From: Brienomyrus brachyistius | Taxonomy: Eukaryota; Chordata; Actinopteri; Osteoglossiformes; Mormyridae | NCBI RefSeq assembly: GCF_023856365.1 | Contig: NC_064540.1 | Span: 7,478,501 to 7,542,500, forward strand | DNA: 64,000 nt | Reading direction: 5' to 3' | Shown here: in pieces, positions 1-12,553 of the stretch | Numbering within the stretch: position 1 is the first letter of the stretch | Layout: the number at the start of each line of letters is the position of its first letter | Program-made: the position numbers and the translations under genes | Notes under the pieces: model-generated | Databases searched by the model: none | The model's input: the letters and a program-made list of their open reading frames with translations, nothing else | What the model was told of the DNA's origin: nothing

Positions 1-496
1 GTCTCTTTGTTTGCTCTTTATTCTTGACTCCCACAGCTGGGCAGGATGGCACCATACACTGGAGTTTACTGAACTACCCCTGAGCTGCACGAGCATTTCC
101 ACTTAATGGGGAAGAGGGGGGGGCGGAGGCATTCATATAATAAACAAAATTTTTGTTAAATTAACTAAAGTGTCATCAGAGTTCAGTGTTTTTCATTACT
201 GGGTAAAATATATTGCTGATCCTGTGGCTGTAGATTTCTGCCAGTTTTTAGAACTTTTGACACCCAAAGTTTGTTTTGCTGCACTAAGAATGAACCACAG
301 AATGTGGGAATCGTGCAGTTCCGTTCTTATCACATTATTTAAAGAGTTTTCTAGAAGAAATTCACCTCTATACATTCACATTGGAATCCTCATTGTTGGA
401 AGGAATGAACTTCCTTTAACTGGGTTAAATAAATTACAAGCAGGAAGTGACATTTCTATGAAATAACTCATACACGTTGTTTTCTTGTTTCCACAG

Positions 497-3400
497 TGGA
501 TTGCCACCATTAACAACATCTCAAAGAGGATCTATCTCAGTGAAAACCCTGAGGTCAGTATGAGACCGTCGAGTGTGTCCGTGTTTATAGTAAGAGCACT
601 TCACACCGTTCAAGGATCTGCCATGTGACATTTCCCAGTAATGTGCCGGATGTATTTTGAAAGCTCTGCCCCTTTTTTTACTGGCTGCCTTCCCGTGATT
701 GGATCCTTTGCTGAGGCTCTCTCTCCTCATTGGCAGGAAATTGCCGCCCGCGTGAACCAGTCGGCTCTGGAGGCAGTGACACCGTCGCCCTCCTTCCAGC
801 AAAGGCACGAGAACATGCGGCCAAGCGCGTGAGTGTCCTCAGGGCGCGCGGGTTCACACACACCAAATAACAGCACAGCACCAGATTTAGGCCTCTGCCA
901 GCAAAGCTGAGCAAAGTATTTACCCAAAAATATACTCTGAAAACAAACAAATCATACTTGCATAGTAATAAAAACAAATCTAATATTATTCTTTAAAATG
1001 ATAATCTATCACTTCCTGTGATGGATGAATGGTACATTTAACGATCTCCTGGGTGTTGCCTCTGCAGACCAGGCCGCCCCAAAGCGACACGCACCAGCAG
1101 CCAGGGCTCGGACTCCCCAGCCCTCTCCTCTCTCTCCTCCCTCTCCCTGGACTCCCTAGTGGCTCCCAACACGCCCATCCAGTTCGACATCATCTCGCCT
1201 GTCAGCGAGGAATGCAGCGGCCAAGCAAAGAGCTCCGGGCAGCCGGGCAGGTCTGGTCTCTCACCACCGTCCCACAAGCCCCGTGACGCACACAGGTTTA
1301 TACACGTAGGCGCGGAGGCGCCTGGAGTCATGTGACCACACATGCAACCACACACTTGTAGCAGGCAGGAGATTTGCTGTCATCGGCTCTTATTCAATGT
1401 TTTTGAATAAATGGGGTCTTTGGGTATGTGAAAGTTGTGTTGAATACTTGTAAACTGCATAGTTTTAGCATTTTTATTATTTTAACTTATGACACATAAT
1501 TCAAAGAAAAAAATAAGGATATATGGCGTTATTTTCAAAGTCATGTGTCTTTAACTCGCCTAAAACGAGATCCCACTGTCCAGCTGTCAGAGTTCCCAAA
1601 TGTCTTGGAAAACCTGGATTTTTTAAATGCATTTTTCAGTCATAGAAAATGGGAAAAAAATGTCAATATGTCCTGGAAAATAAATGGGTTGTCCAGGATT
1701 TTTGCATACGTGATAAATTTATAACCTGGTTATATTTTGAAGTTGTAGGGTTTTACACAACTCTGTTTTCCGTAGACTAATGCCAAATCCAGCTTTTGGT
1801 AGCATTTGTGAGTGTATCTGGTTGGAATTACCATATTTGCCTGAATATATGGGGAGGCAAGAAAAAAATTATGCATTTTACTTTATGCCAAAATCATAAC
1901 TACCAAGCAGGTAAACATATTAAACATTTTAGACTTTATTTTACGGACATATACAAGATGCACATCATTGATGAGAAGCCCGGCGGTGTTCTCAATTCCT
2001 TCGTGAGATCTGTAATGTAATGTAATCTAATTGGTCTCTGTCTCTCTGCCCTTTCGTGCAAGAAGGACAAACCCATTTGGGGAGTCTGGCGATAAGCAGT
2101 CAGAAGACGGTGCCGGTAAGATTGCTTGCTGAATCCTGTGTCCCACCTCCGGACGATGGCCTGTTGCCTGTACTAACAGCCTGCATCCCTCTCTCTCCTG
2201 CAGACTCCATCCTGCATCAGCTGTACATTGTGCATTTCCTCGGCTCCATGGAGGTAAGGGCCATGGATAATTCGGACGTCATCTACGAGACGATGAGGCA
2301 GATCCTGGCCGCGAGAGCCATTCACAACATCTTCCGCATGACTGAGTCCCACATGCTGGTCACCTGCGACTGTCTCAAGTGAGTCGGTCTTTCCCATGTC
2401 TGCCCCCTTTGCATTTTGCCGAGCTAATGCTGTCCCTTAGGCATAGCATGTACTGATATGTGCGGTTTGCTGCTGGTAGCTCCATAGTGGCACATGAGGC
2501 TGGTAGATGTACTGGTGTTTTGCCATGAACTAGAGCCCCTACCAGTTAGTCAGCCTCCCTGTTGACAGTTCTTCTACTCAGTGGCAGTTCTTGACCATTT
2601 CATTTACATTTGTGTTTCAGCTATTTCCAACACACTAGCCCACATACTTCAATGTAAATACTAATAATAGTAACAATACATTTATTTCAAACCCAAGTAG
2701 CATGTGTACTTAGGGGAGCCATTCTCAGCTATCTACTGCTGTACTTGGACACACATTTATTGCTGTAGATGACAGTGAATCGACAAATTTTTAAATGTTC
2801 CTCATTCCCTGTCTGCCGCCCCCCCAGGCTCATTGACCCTCAGACCCAGGTCACGCGACTAAGGGTAGGTACACCTTAGGGCTTGGATATACGTGTACGT
2901 GACACGTACGCTACACAACCAATGTACTGACTGTGCTTACTCGTGTGGTTGGTGTCTATCAAGAGGATTAAAGGTCATTTAAATAAGCGAATTTTATGAC
3001 CAAGATTCATAAATACTGGAAATGTATTGAATCGGTCCTTAGGAGCAGACAGCCTGGGGAGTTTCGCTGCTTTAATCCAGCCCTCCTGCCCCTCCCCCAC
3101 ACCCGCTTAGTTCCCCCTGTCTAGTGTGGTGCTCTGCACCTCGCACCAGGAGAACAAGCGACTCTTCGGCTTCGTCCTGCAGACCGGAGCAGGACGCGCT
3201 GACGACCAGCCTGCCACTGTCTGCTATATCTTCGAGTCCAACAATGATGGGGAAAAGGTACCCGACCGCTATCCTAAGTGTTTGGAAATATCTCTTTGGA
3301 GATGCGGTGGGGTTAGGGTGTTTTATATATACGTGACAGCTGTATGTAACCAGAGTGTGACCCTTTCATTTCCCGGGTCACGCCAATATTAGCCATGTCC

Positions 3401-4177
3401 ACCAGCACTTCAGAGGCAAATCTGAAGTTTCTTTTACCTGTGTCTTTGCAGATCTGTGACAGTATAGGATTGGCAAAACAAATTGCCTACCACTCTGAGA
3501 TGGTAAAAATTGACACGTTTCCTTTTGCTGTTGCTTGTTGTTGTGAGGCTTATGTACAAACGTATAATCTTCAAATTTGTATTCAGGCATCTCTCAACTT
3601 GCTTAAAATGATATATAGTTTATGGAAGCGGGGATTTGGTTATGGCTGCGGGGATTTGGTTATGGCTGCAGGGATTTGGTTATGGCTGCGGGGATATGGT
3701 TATGGCTGCGGGGATATGGTTATGGCTGCGGGAATGGCCGTAAAGTGTACATGTGGCCTGGCTCTGGTCAGGTGGATCCTGACATGCCCTGTCATCTGGC
3801 TCAGGGTCGCAAGGCCTCCGAGAAGCAGAGGGAACTGGATAAAGCCAAGGAGAAGCAGCAGGAGGAGCTGAACAAACAGAAGCAGATCGAAAAGGTATGC
3901 CACTCTGCCTTCGTCCGCGGCGGAGGTGCGGGAGCAGTGGCATGCCTTAGATTTCAGGGTACTCTGCTTGGCGGTAATGCAGTGATACTGAATAGCATGA
4001 ACTTCTGCCTCTTGAAATGTGCAGGATCTTGAGGAGCAGAGCCGCTTGATAGCGGCCTCCAGTCGGCCCGGGGCCACCGGCAATGCCGACATGCAGTTCC
4101 TGGTCCTCAGCAATAGCCAATCGGAGGATGGCGAGGTGGGCGAAGACGGGCAGAAGAAGGCGGAGTCTGAAGCCTGA
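497..4177 (+). CDS. appl1: APPL1, C-terminal part (ten exons; 5' part lies outside the window)
   Basis: APPL1 is a Rab5-effector adaptor of early endosomes that couples receptors (adiponectin receptor, DCC) to AKT signalling. The family has BAR, PH and PTB domains; only the end of PH, the linker, PTB and the tail are here. Coding exons: 497-553, 737-828, 1068-1250, 2063-2115, 2204-2378, 2828-2864, 3111-3257, 3452-3502, 3805-3894, 4025-4177. Phases join without a break (1038 nt, 345 aa plus TGA). Landmarks are WIATINNISKRIYLSENPE (PH end), SLVAPNTPIQFDIISP (linker), YETMRQILAARAIHNIFRM and LIDPQTQVTRL (PTB), and a charged segment rich in K, Q and E. The protein ends in KKAESEA, as APPL proteins do. 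APPL2 fits less well: the SSVVLCTSHQENKRLFGFVL stretch and the long tail are APPL1-like. Nothing in the frame looks broken. Confidence 0.95.
3628..3733. repeat. 20-bp minisatellite in an appl1 intron
   Basis: About five tandem copies of a 20-bp unit (ggggatttggttatggctgc), the later ones with ggggatatgg in place of ggggatttgg. It sits between the exons ending at 3502 and starting at 3805. It is open in several frames only because the unit lacks stops. Confidence 0.9.
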
Positions 4178-6096
4178 CTGCAGCGAGAGCAGCCGCGATG
4201 GGTGGAGCCACCGGGCGTGTCCAGCAAGTTTTCCATGGCGCCGCCTTTTCCGCGGGGGCAGAGATGGGACAAGTTGCCCGGAAACCTGCCGGAATGAATG
4301 ACTTGTGAGCTCCATTTCGGTGGGGTTTGGTTTTCTCTATGAACCCAATATTTTTATTCCAGTTTCTTTAACCAGAAGATTTATAAAAAGGAAAAAAAAA
4401 AACACTTTACAACATTGTTTTATTGTAAATATTAATACAGTACAGAAAAACTACAACATACTAAACTCTGGAGAGGGACTTTATGAGACTTTTTGGGAGT
4501 GTAACTGCACAAGTTAATAACAGATTATTCAGGAGGTATGTTTAATGGTGTGTCATGTTGTGCTACCGGATAGCTGCATGTGCTTTTGTCTCTTACCCTC
4601 CTCCTCCTCCCCCCCCACCCCCCCCGCCAAAGACCGCAACTTCTTTCAGGACCTACTGCCACTACCGTAATTTCGGCATCTGCCTTGATTGATCTGTGCG
4701 CATCTGGGTCCCATGAGGAACTCAGGGCCATTTACATATAAAGCACCAGGTGTCACGGTTTGTGTGGCTCTGTATGTATGTGTGTCTGCATATTTTTCAA
4801 TGTGTGGGAGGTTCTTGTTTGTTTATTTTATTCTGTCACCATGGTTACTGATTCAAAACACCAGCACTCGGCTAAGTGAGTTCAGCTGGTGCACAAAATG
4901 GTGATGAAATAAGACACAGGGTGACTTCCATGCCACATTCTTATTTTTCAACCATCTTCCAACCATTGCTGCTGCTGTTATTATTATTATTTTAATAATA
5001 GTAGTAATAATTTCCCTAGGACATCCAGAACACATGATTTCCTTCTGTAGCAGTTCCCACCAAGCAGTGGAGTGAATCTTCAGGTCATTTGCCTATCATG
5101 GCTAATTCTAATAATTCTCCTGACATTTAGTTACTAGTGATTTCTTTCGAATCATACTATATGGGAAATTACTAGTTTGGCATCACTCAGCTGTAAAATG
5201 GTACATTGCATTTTTTTTTTTGTGTGCGTGACTTCATATACATACTTACCATCAGTTACGTGTGAAAGTTGTGTAAAGACTGACTGTACTGTGACTCCCA
5301 ACACAAACTAAAGCACAAGTCTATACCCAGCCTCAGGTTTGCGAGCGGCTTCTGTGTTTGCTAAAGCAGAGTGTTACGGAGCTGCTGGGGGACACCTGCC
5401 AAATTTGTGAAACTATATCTGTTTGGCTTTGGAGAAGAGAAAAAATATGAAAAAGCCGAACAGCAACACACATGACAGTTCTCGTGATATTGCTTTTTGC
5501 CATAGATAGCTAATACTGTTCAGATTGTATAAGAAAGTCTTTCACACATCCCAAAGGATCCTTAATACTTTCTGTCTTGGATCACATTAAGAGTTCCTAT
5601 GATTCCACCAGATGACATCTTACACAGGATATATTTCTTTTAAATGAACATTAAACCATCTTAATTGTGGTATTTCGTGATAATTTGATTATTAGGTGGA
5701 CAGGACACAGGACCTCTTTAGGAAAACATGACGATATTTTGTATTTGCGATGCTTTGTGGTGTTTTACATATGGGTTTGTATTGTGTATACTTGTGTATA
5801 CGCTCACGTACGACAACTAACAGTGGGAACGTTAAGATATCACTCAGATATCAATATTGTTTTTCAGTTTGATAGTATGAAGACTAACGCATATTGGTTT
5901 CATCTGTTAAAGTGCTTCTGGACTCCGTTAATTACATTGTAGTACTGAGGAAACTGGGTGATTGCAAAACTTTAATTAAGGTGTTATGCACTTTAGTGTT
6001 GAATGACAGGAAGTTTTTTAAAAGATGTATATAACAGTGACTCTTGAGGGAAAGTGAAAACTGTTCAAGATTCCTGAATATCTTGTAAACAATAAA
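4178..6096 (+). other. Probable appl1 3' UTR and downstream DNA, candidate poly(A) signal
   Basis: No coding signal follows the appl1 stop. The stretch is AT-rich with short homopolymers. The first canonical AATAAA I found on the + strand is at 6091-6096, about 1.9 kb after the stop. The true transcript end is uncertain and may use a weaker signal. Confidence 0.35.
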
Positions 6097-6129
6097 TGTA
6101 CAGCAATACATGTTTTTTTTTCTTCTTGG

Positions 6130-6358
6130 TCTTAAAGAAGGTTTGGTAACCCTTAAGGCCATGGTTATCATGCTATAGTGCATTACAGATGAGAGCTTCA
6201 CAGAGCACTCAATGCATGATACACATGACTATAATGTGTTAATGCCATTTGATAAATATGTATAGCCATGTTTATAATGCTTTATGAATGCATTATTATT
6301 TGTTTTGAATGTGTTTACAAATTGCTAAAAACATGGCCTTAAGTAAAGTGTTTCCCCA
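6130..6358. mobile_element. Small MITE-like element with imperfect terminal repeats
   Basis: The left end reads ggtttggtaacccttaaggc and the right end ccttaagtaaagtgtttccc; these are imperfect reverse complements. The interior is AT-rich. It resembles the common fish repeat that begins GGTAACACTTTACTTAAGG. No clear target-site duplication was identified. Confidence 0.5.
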
Positions 6359-7017
6359 CAGGGCTAAATGTGGTCATAAATATAAAGACTGCCATTACAT
6401 GACTTGGATGCAACATCACAACCCCTAATATTCTTGAGTTATCTCCTCTTTCCATAAACAAAAACCTTCAATTAATCTAACACTGGAAAGAAAAAGTTCT
6501 TTTGTTTCACAAGTGTGGTGAGTTCAGGCAGGAATATCTTAATATTTCATTATTATTTCTTTATATGCACATTTTGTTAGATTTTTCTTTTAGCGCGAAA
6601 TGCAAAGCATATACACTGACCTCAGAATGTATTCAGGGCCTTCCACTTATGAGTATGAGTAAGGAGCCATATCAAATCACTACTGGACAAAGCTTTCAGG
6701 GATAGACCAGAAATAGTGTGGAAAATGAGCCATATGAATATATTAACCAAATAACTGGGTTGGCTTATTGCATGTCGATTGATCCATGTTGAAATCTACG
6801 ATACAGCAGAGTTTGGAAAGAGTGAAGAGGATTGGGTCTTTTTTGCAAAAATTAAAATTTCTACCCAGCTAAATTAAACTTTTATCCAACCATCATTCAA
6901 TCATTTCTCCAGTACAGGGTTCACTGAAGTTCTCTAAACTAAAGAAGGTTTACATTAGAGCCATGTAGAGAGTCATGTCAACTCTGTTCACTCCAATGGT
7001 CTCCAGGATGGACAAAG

Positions 7018-7165
7018 GTTTTTGGGATGGCCTCTCAATCAGCCAATAATAAAGCGGCGATTCTCAACTCCAGTCCTTGGAATCCACTGTTATTGGCTGA
7101 TTGAGAGGCCATCCCAAAAACCCGCACCCACACCGGCTCTGCATGGATCAGGCTCCCTACCCCTG
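7018..7165 (-). mobile_element. Truncated hAT-type MITE, same family as 45170-45361
   Basis: A near-palindrome. The arm tttttgggatggcctctcaa (7019) is repeated in inverse as attgagaggccatcccaaaa (ending 7121), followed by an outer arm ending in ccctacccctg. The inner loop is the reverse complement of the loop in the 45170 copy. The left outer arm is missing here, so the copy is truncated. Confidence 0.75.
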
Positions 7166-8280
7166 CTATAGAGTGTGTGCAGAGCTGATGGTGCCAGAGC
7201 AATTTGTGAATGTTGGTAATCCCAAGGTAAAATATTGCTCTGGACTTCCAAGCTATGGCACTTTCAGGTATTTTTGTGTTATACAGTGACATTTCTACCT
7301 CAGGGAAGAAGATAGTTGACACCTTTCAGATGTTCCTTCTTACCTTCATGCATCTATGATTAGAACTGTTAATCCAGCACATCAGTCATCTATTCCGTGT
7401 GCACCAAGTAACTGCTGCTGCAGCATTTTAGGAGAAGGTAAGTGTTTTGTATTCACGCTTGTCTCCACTGGTGCACTGGCCAGACAGAGACAGCCTGTGG
7501 GGACATTTGGCAATCATGTTGCTGTCACTGCGGACAGCTTTCGACATCTCACATCAGGGCCAACGTCTCCATGGATCTGGACAGGCACCAGTTCGCTTAC
7601 CATGGAAACAGATCAACTAAGGATGCAATCTCAGCTTTCAGTGCTTTGGGTACCACATAATTGGTGAATAAGATTAGCAACCTGTGATTAACCTTCACAC
7701 TGTGCTAATGGATTTAATATTTCCTCCGTTTAATTGAATTGTGCATAATGGTTCCACAAACCTAGAATGAGTATTTTGAAAAGGAAGTATCCGTTTTCAG
7801 CTGATATATTGACTTTGTGTTCTGAGAACATGGCAGTTCAATTAAACCAACCGAATATGGAGAGATCATGCATGTCTTTCATATGAATAATGTAAAAGCA
7901 ATATAAATTTTTATTAAGGAACTAACAATAAACTTGCATTTCCTAATAAAGCCATATGTTATCATGTATGGTAAATGTAAAGTCCATATAAAAATATATT
8001 TTTCCTGTAGGCATTTCCCTTGGGTACTTCATGTCAAGTGCAGATGCATCTGTATATTAGGAGCCGATGACTCCAGGCCCCGCTAGATGTCGCTACTGAG
8101 CACTTAACGACATCATCAGTAATTCAGTCCAAGAACACACACACTGTAAAAAAAAATAAAAGACATGTAAAATTACAGTAAAATGCTGTTTATTTACAGT
8201 ATTTTTACTGTATATAAAATTATAATACTTTGCTGTACTTTAAAGTGAATGCGGACTGCATATACCAGTTATATATATCC
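7166..8280. other. Intergenic DNA with no gene recognised
   Basis: No coding exon was recognised. The segment at about 8140-8250 is rich in acagtaaaa / ttttactgt palindromic words, a repeat type common in fish. The short open frames near 7356-7667 show no family resemblance. Confidence 0.5.
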
Positions 8281-8287
8281 CTGTGCA

Positions 8288-8307
8288 AGTGTGTGTGTGT
8301 GTGTGTA

Positions 8308-8366
<59 letters not shown>
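8288..8366. repeat. Compound (TG)n-(TA)n microsatellite
   Basis: A TG-rich run passes into an uninterrupted TA run of about 48 bases, ending just before the start of the first piggyBac-derived unit. Confidence 0.97.
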
Positions 8367-8368
<2 letters not shown>

Positions 8369-8372
8369 CGAT

Positions 8373-11300
8373 TTAATTTCTTCCCTTCACCATCCCTTCT
8401 CCGGCAGATTCTAAAAACGTACGAAACACTTCTAATCCGAGGTTGCGCGCACGTAAACAGAACATTTGTCTTTACAAAACGACGCCCCGTCCCAGCATGC
8501 AACGCGGCGTTAATGTTTACCCACATTAAATACTGGCGCCAAACCTGACGACCGTCGCAGTTGCTGTTTGATAGGAGAAAGGTAGAAGTGCACAGCAAAA
8601 GAAGCTGCTGATCGCATACTACATGACACTATGGAAAGCAGCAGTACAGAGATCGACAGTATTGAGGTATCGGAGGATGAAAGTTATGAAGATGATGAGA
8701 CATACTTGTCGAAAAATGGACAGATGAGCTCCTCGGAAAATGATAGTTGTGAAGATGAAGATACATACTTATCGGAAAATGGACAGATGAGCTCCTCGGA
8801 GGATGAATGTTCTGACGATGAAGAGACATATTTATCGCAAAATGGACAGATGAGCTCCTCGGAGGATGAATGTTCTGGAGATGAACAGACATACTTATCG
8901 GAAAATGGACAGATGAGCTCCTCGGAGGATGAATGTTCTAAAGAGACATACATGTCCAAAAATAGGGAAATACGCTGGTCTTCGAAAGTACTAGAAAAAG
9001 AAGATCCAGCAATGGTGGCAGCGCAGTGTATATTGAAAAATACTCCGGGGCCAACGAGTTTGTGCATTTCCAAAGCCCATGATATGATATCTACATTTAA
9101 GTTATTCATTCCAAAACCGATGGAGAAGATCATCATCGACATGACAAACCTGGCAGGGAAAAAGAAATTTTCCCCAAACTGGCAAGAATTCACAGCGAGT
9201 GAATTCAATGCATTTTTGGGTCTTTTAATTTTGGCAGGGGGGTTTAAATCAAATACGGAATCCACTGAAAGTCTGTGGAACCTAAAAACGGGAAGGACGA
9301 TTTTCCGGTCGACGATGTCCTTTAAAAGATTTTCTGCCTTGCTTAATGTTATGCGGTTCGCCAGTCCAAAGTCGAGAGTACAGAAGAAATCGAAGGACAA
9401 GCTGGCTGAGATCCGGGACGTATGGGACACGTGGTCAAGCAACCTTTCTATTATGTATAATCCCGGCCATGATATAACCATTGACGAGCACCTGGTTCCA
9501 TTCAAAGGTAACTAATATATGTTCTTTATTGCTGATTCATCTATATTATTACAACAGTTTAGGTGTTTCATTACTACAATAAATCACATTTTTATTAATT
9601 TAATGTTACCACTACGTGTCTAGTATGTCTGTTAATTACTGTACACGCGCCCACACGCACACACACAAATATTGCGCACCTCAGGTTTTACCATTTATAT
9701 CTTAAGCTGCAGATTTTTTATTCTTGTTAAGCACGTGGAAATTTCGAAAGTATAAATGAAAATGACAATATGGGTCAAATAAAACAAGATTTCTTTATAA
9801 CATAAAAAGTGTATGTCGGTGTTGTTTCGATCGTATTCGAAGTATCGTAGTCGATCATTTATTTCAAGCGGTTACTACATTAGTTCATGGTTTGTACTTA
9901 AATGTACACTACATGACTAAGTTACTAAAGGAATGGTATTGTACAGTGATACAATTTTTTTTATTTGCATAAAATGTTAATATTGCTTTATTTGACAACA
10001 GTGCGTGTTCTTTATATGTGTTCTTGTAGGCAGCTGCCCATTTCGGGAGTACATGCCACACAAACCCAGCAGGTCCGGCATCAAACTGTGGGTAGCGTGT
10101 GATTCAAGATCCAGCTATTGCTGGAAAGTCCAGGTCTACACAGGCAAGCCTCCAGGGGAAGAAACGGAAGAAAACCTTGCGAAACGCGTAGTGCTGGACT
10201 TGTCGGAGGGGCTGAAGGGGCAGAATGTTACCGTAGGTAGTTTTTTCACGTCTTTTGACCTGGGTCAACAACTGCTCAAAAAGAAACTCACTATGACAGG
10301 CGAAGTATGCCGCAGTCGGCCGGAGCTGCCGTCTGACTTCCTCATAAGCAAGGGCAGGCGACTGCACAGCTCAAAATTCGGATTCTTCTCAAACACAACC
10401 ATCGCGTCGTATCTGGCAAAAAGAAAGAAGAACGTGCTCCTTATGAGCACATTCCACAAAAAGCCTCAAGTCAGCGATCGCCTTGATCGCATGCCCCACA
10501 TTGTAATCGATTATAATGAAAATAAAGGTGGAGTGGATACAATGAACAAACTGACTTCAGCGTATAGTACAATGCGAAAGACTTCGCGCTGGACACTTAG
10601 GCTCTTCTTTAACATGTTAGACATTGCCGCACACAATGCCTGTGTAGTCTGGGATGAGATTAACCCTGAGTGGAAGACGGGAAAGAGATACAGACGCAAG
10701 CTGTTTCTGCAGGAGTTGGGCGAAGCCCTAGTAGCTTCTGCAATGAGGCATTGGTTAAATATCCCTAGAGACTGTGGCGATGGCGGAGTGGCGATGGTGG
10801 TAAAGAACGGCCCGCCCGGCCCGCTGGGCAAAGTATTCAGGAAAAGGTGCATCCTTTGCACTAGTCAAGTGAACAGAAAAACAAGAGTCATGTGCAAAAT
10901 GTGTGGCAGATTTATTTGTAAGTCACATTACAATGCTGTTTGTGTGTGCTGTATAAAATATTATTAGTAGGAAGGCTGCAACTATAATGTATTCTGAGGA
11001 GGGGGGACATCCACCCATCCTTCAGATGTCACAGTAAATGTGCTGTGCTGTGTCAACACTGATCGCTAATTCTCAAAGAAAATATTTTGTTTTGCGGAGT
11101 TGTGTAGGAATGTTGTGTTCCTGTTCTGTGGTTAAAAAAAATATATGATTTGTTTTCTTTTACTAAGTGAATGAATTGACTTCTGTTTTGTTCTTTTTGA
11201 ATTGTTGAAGTTCTATTCTGTTCATATTTTAATAATAATACATAATAGTACTCCTAATTGTGTAAAAATATGTCAGTTCTTTTTCCAGCGTCATTCGACT

Positions 11301-11480
11301 ATCTATTGTTTTTGAACATTTCTAAATGTGGAGTAAAACCTATTGCAGTGAATGTGGGCAGACACAGAATGTATTACATCTGTAATAAAATATGTTATTT
11401 GAAAGAGCTCATGTTTTTTTGTAAAGTTCCATCTCTTTTGCACAAGGTGGCGTGATTGCTTAATGATTGATCATCACCAC
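8373..11480 (+). mobile_element. PiggyBac-derived unit A, including leader and 3' region
   Basis: Homology to unit B begins at a TTAA (8373-8376) followed by tttcttccctt and runs through leader, gene and 3' region to atcaccac at 11480. TTAA is the piggyBac target site, and another TTAA occurs at 11459-11462. The sequence beside the left TTAA does not match the inverse of that beside the right one, so no terminal inverted repeats are supported. Confidence 0.6.
8631..10967 (+). CDS. PiggyBac transposase-derived (PGBD-like) protein, copy A
   Basis: Two exons, 8631-9507 and 10030-10967, join in phase 1 across a GT-AG intron and encode 604 aa. Residues 1-105 are Ser/Glu-rich and acidic, built from about five 21-aa units around TYLSENGQMSSSEDECS. 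A DDE_Tnp_1_7 (piggyBac) domain follows. It has the first catalytic Asp in HDITIDEHLVPF, then GIKLWVACDSRSSYCWKVQV, then NVTVGSFFTS, where active families have Asp-Asn before FFTS, and GGVDTMNKL, where the family usually has GVDxxD. The tail CILCTSQVNRKTRVMCKMCG is the PGBD cysteine-rich finger, with further Cys and His behind it. Family knowledge predicts a DDD nuclease; here the second Asp aligns with Gly and the Asp after GVD with Asn. No terminal inverted repeats were found. The best reading is an immobile, perhaps domesticated gene. Its function is unknown. Confidence 0.85.
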
Positions 11481-12260
11481 AGAAGGAATGCCATTCAATA
11501 CCATTATATTCTAGAGGAACACTAGGCAACTTACAGCAGAACAACCTAGAGCGACATATAGCTTTAAAGCCCCTCTAAAATGTATCTTATTTCAGTTTTG
11601 CGGTGAACTCCACCTTTAATACGAGCTACAGTTACACAATAAGGAAGAGAGCTATTGTTCTTATATATTGCTATGGATTTAGAGGATTGCTTATTTATAA
11701 TACACAGCAAACAAAAACACATCTTATGGGTTGAGTGTTTTTGGGCCTTTCATGTCTATATTAGGTTGCAGATCAACTGTTTCTTCAATTTTCTAATGAA
11801 CCAAACATTAAGCTTCTCAGTGGTGTGGTCTTTGTGAAAAAAAGTGTATGATTACTTCCCTTTTTCGGTTGTAGTCTTTAGTTATAGTTAGTTAGGAGAT
11901 TCCTCCTGCTGACTTTAGCCAACCATTTTTTCTCCTCCATGTCACTGGGCAACACATACATTTGTACTCCTTTCTCTGTGTGACTGGGGCATCCCCATGT
12001 AGCACAGCTAATCATGGTAGACACAATATGCAAAGACAGCATGGAGGAACGTGTGCAGACAAACTACATGACCTGCTGTTCATGTTTCTGAGTCTATTAG
12101 GTGGATAAGTCATTAAGATTACTTGGGCCCTCAGTTATCACAGAATTACTGAAGCTATGAACTAAAGCAATGTTAAAGCATTAATCTTATCTGAATTTTG
12201 AAACATCCCTTCCCCTCCCGTTGCATGTATTAGTAAACATTAGGTTTTAACTACCGTACA
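11481..12260. repeat. Flank of unit A that is also duplicated
   Basis: From about 11959 to 12260 the sequence (for example caaagacagcatggaggaac) matches 17892-18205 beyond unit B. The duplication therefore extends past the transposase-derived unit. The stretch 11481-11958 has no counterpart of equal length after unit B. Confidence 0.7.
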
Positions 12261-12553
12261 AGTTTATGATCAAACTGCAGTAGTATTGTTGATACGACTC
12301 TGTACATGGGTTTGATTTAAGATACAATAGTTCCCGCTTATAGTGAGCAACGGCTTATATGGATCAAAGACTTGGCCTCTTCCTTTTTTTGGCTATAGAG
12401 GCCAAAAAAACTGACTGAGCTAGAAAATCTTCAGTGGGTTGGCCAGGATGAAACCACAAGTAATTTGTGTAATTTTAAAAGCAGGTTATGAAGATGTTCC
12501 TGTACTATTTTTTTAAATAATATTTGATTCGAAAAAGACTATAAGTAGGGGTT

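Noticed and set aside
1..100. Possible appl1 exon after cccacag near position 36
   Set aside because: No frame there matches the preceding APPL1 PH-domain sequence, and stops follow soon.
3395..4032. Long overlapping frames across the appl1 minisatellite
   Set aside because: They read through introns and the 20-bp repeat; the real exons are in defined frames with splice sites.
8249..8598. Open frames with Tyr-Ile and Val-Cys runs
   Set aside because: They are translations of the TG/TA microsatellite.
8684..9505. 273-codon frame on the - strand
   Set aside because: Shadow of the PGBD exon 1 caused by its codon bias and repeats; no family similarity.
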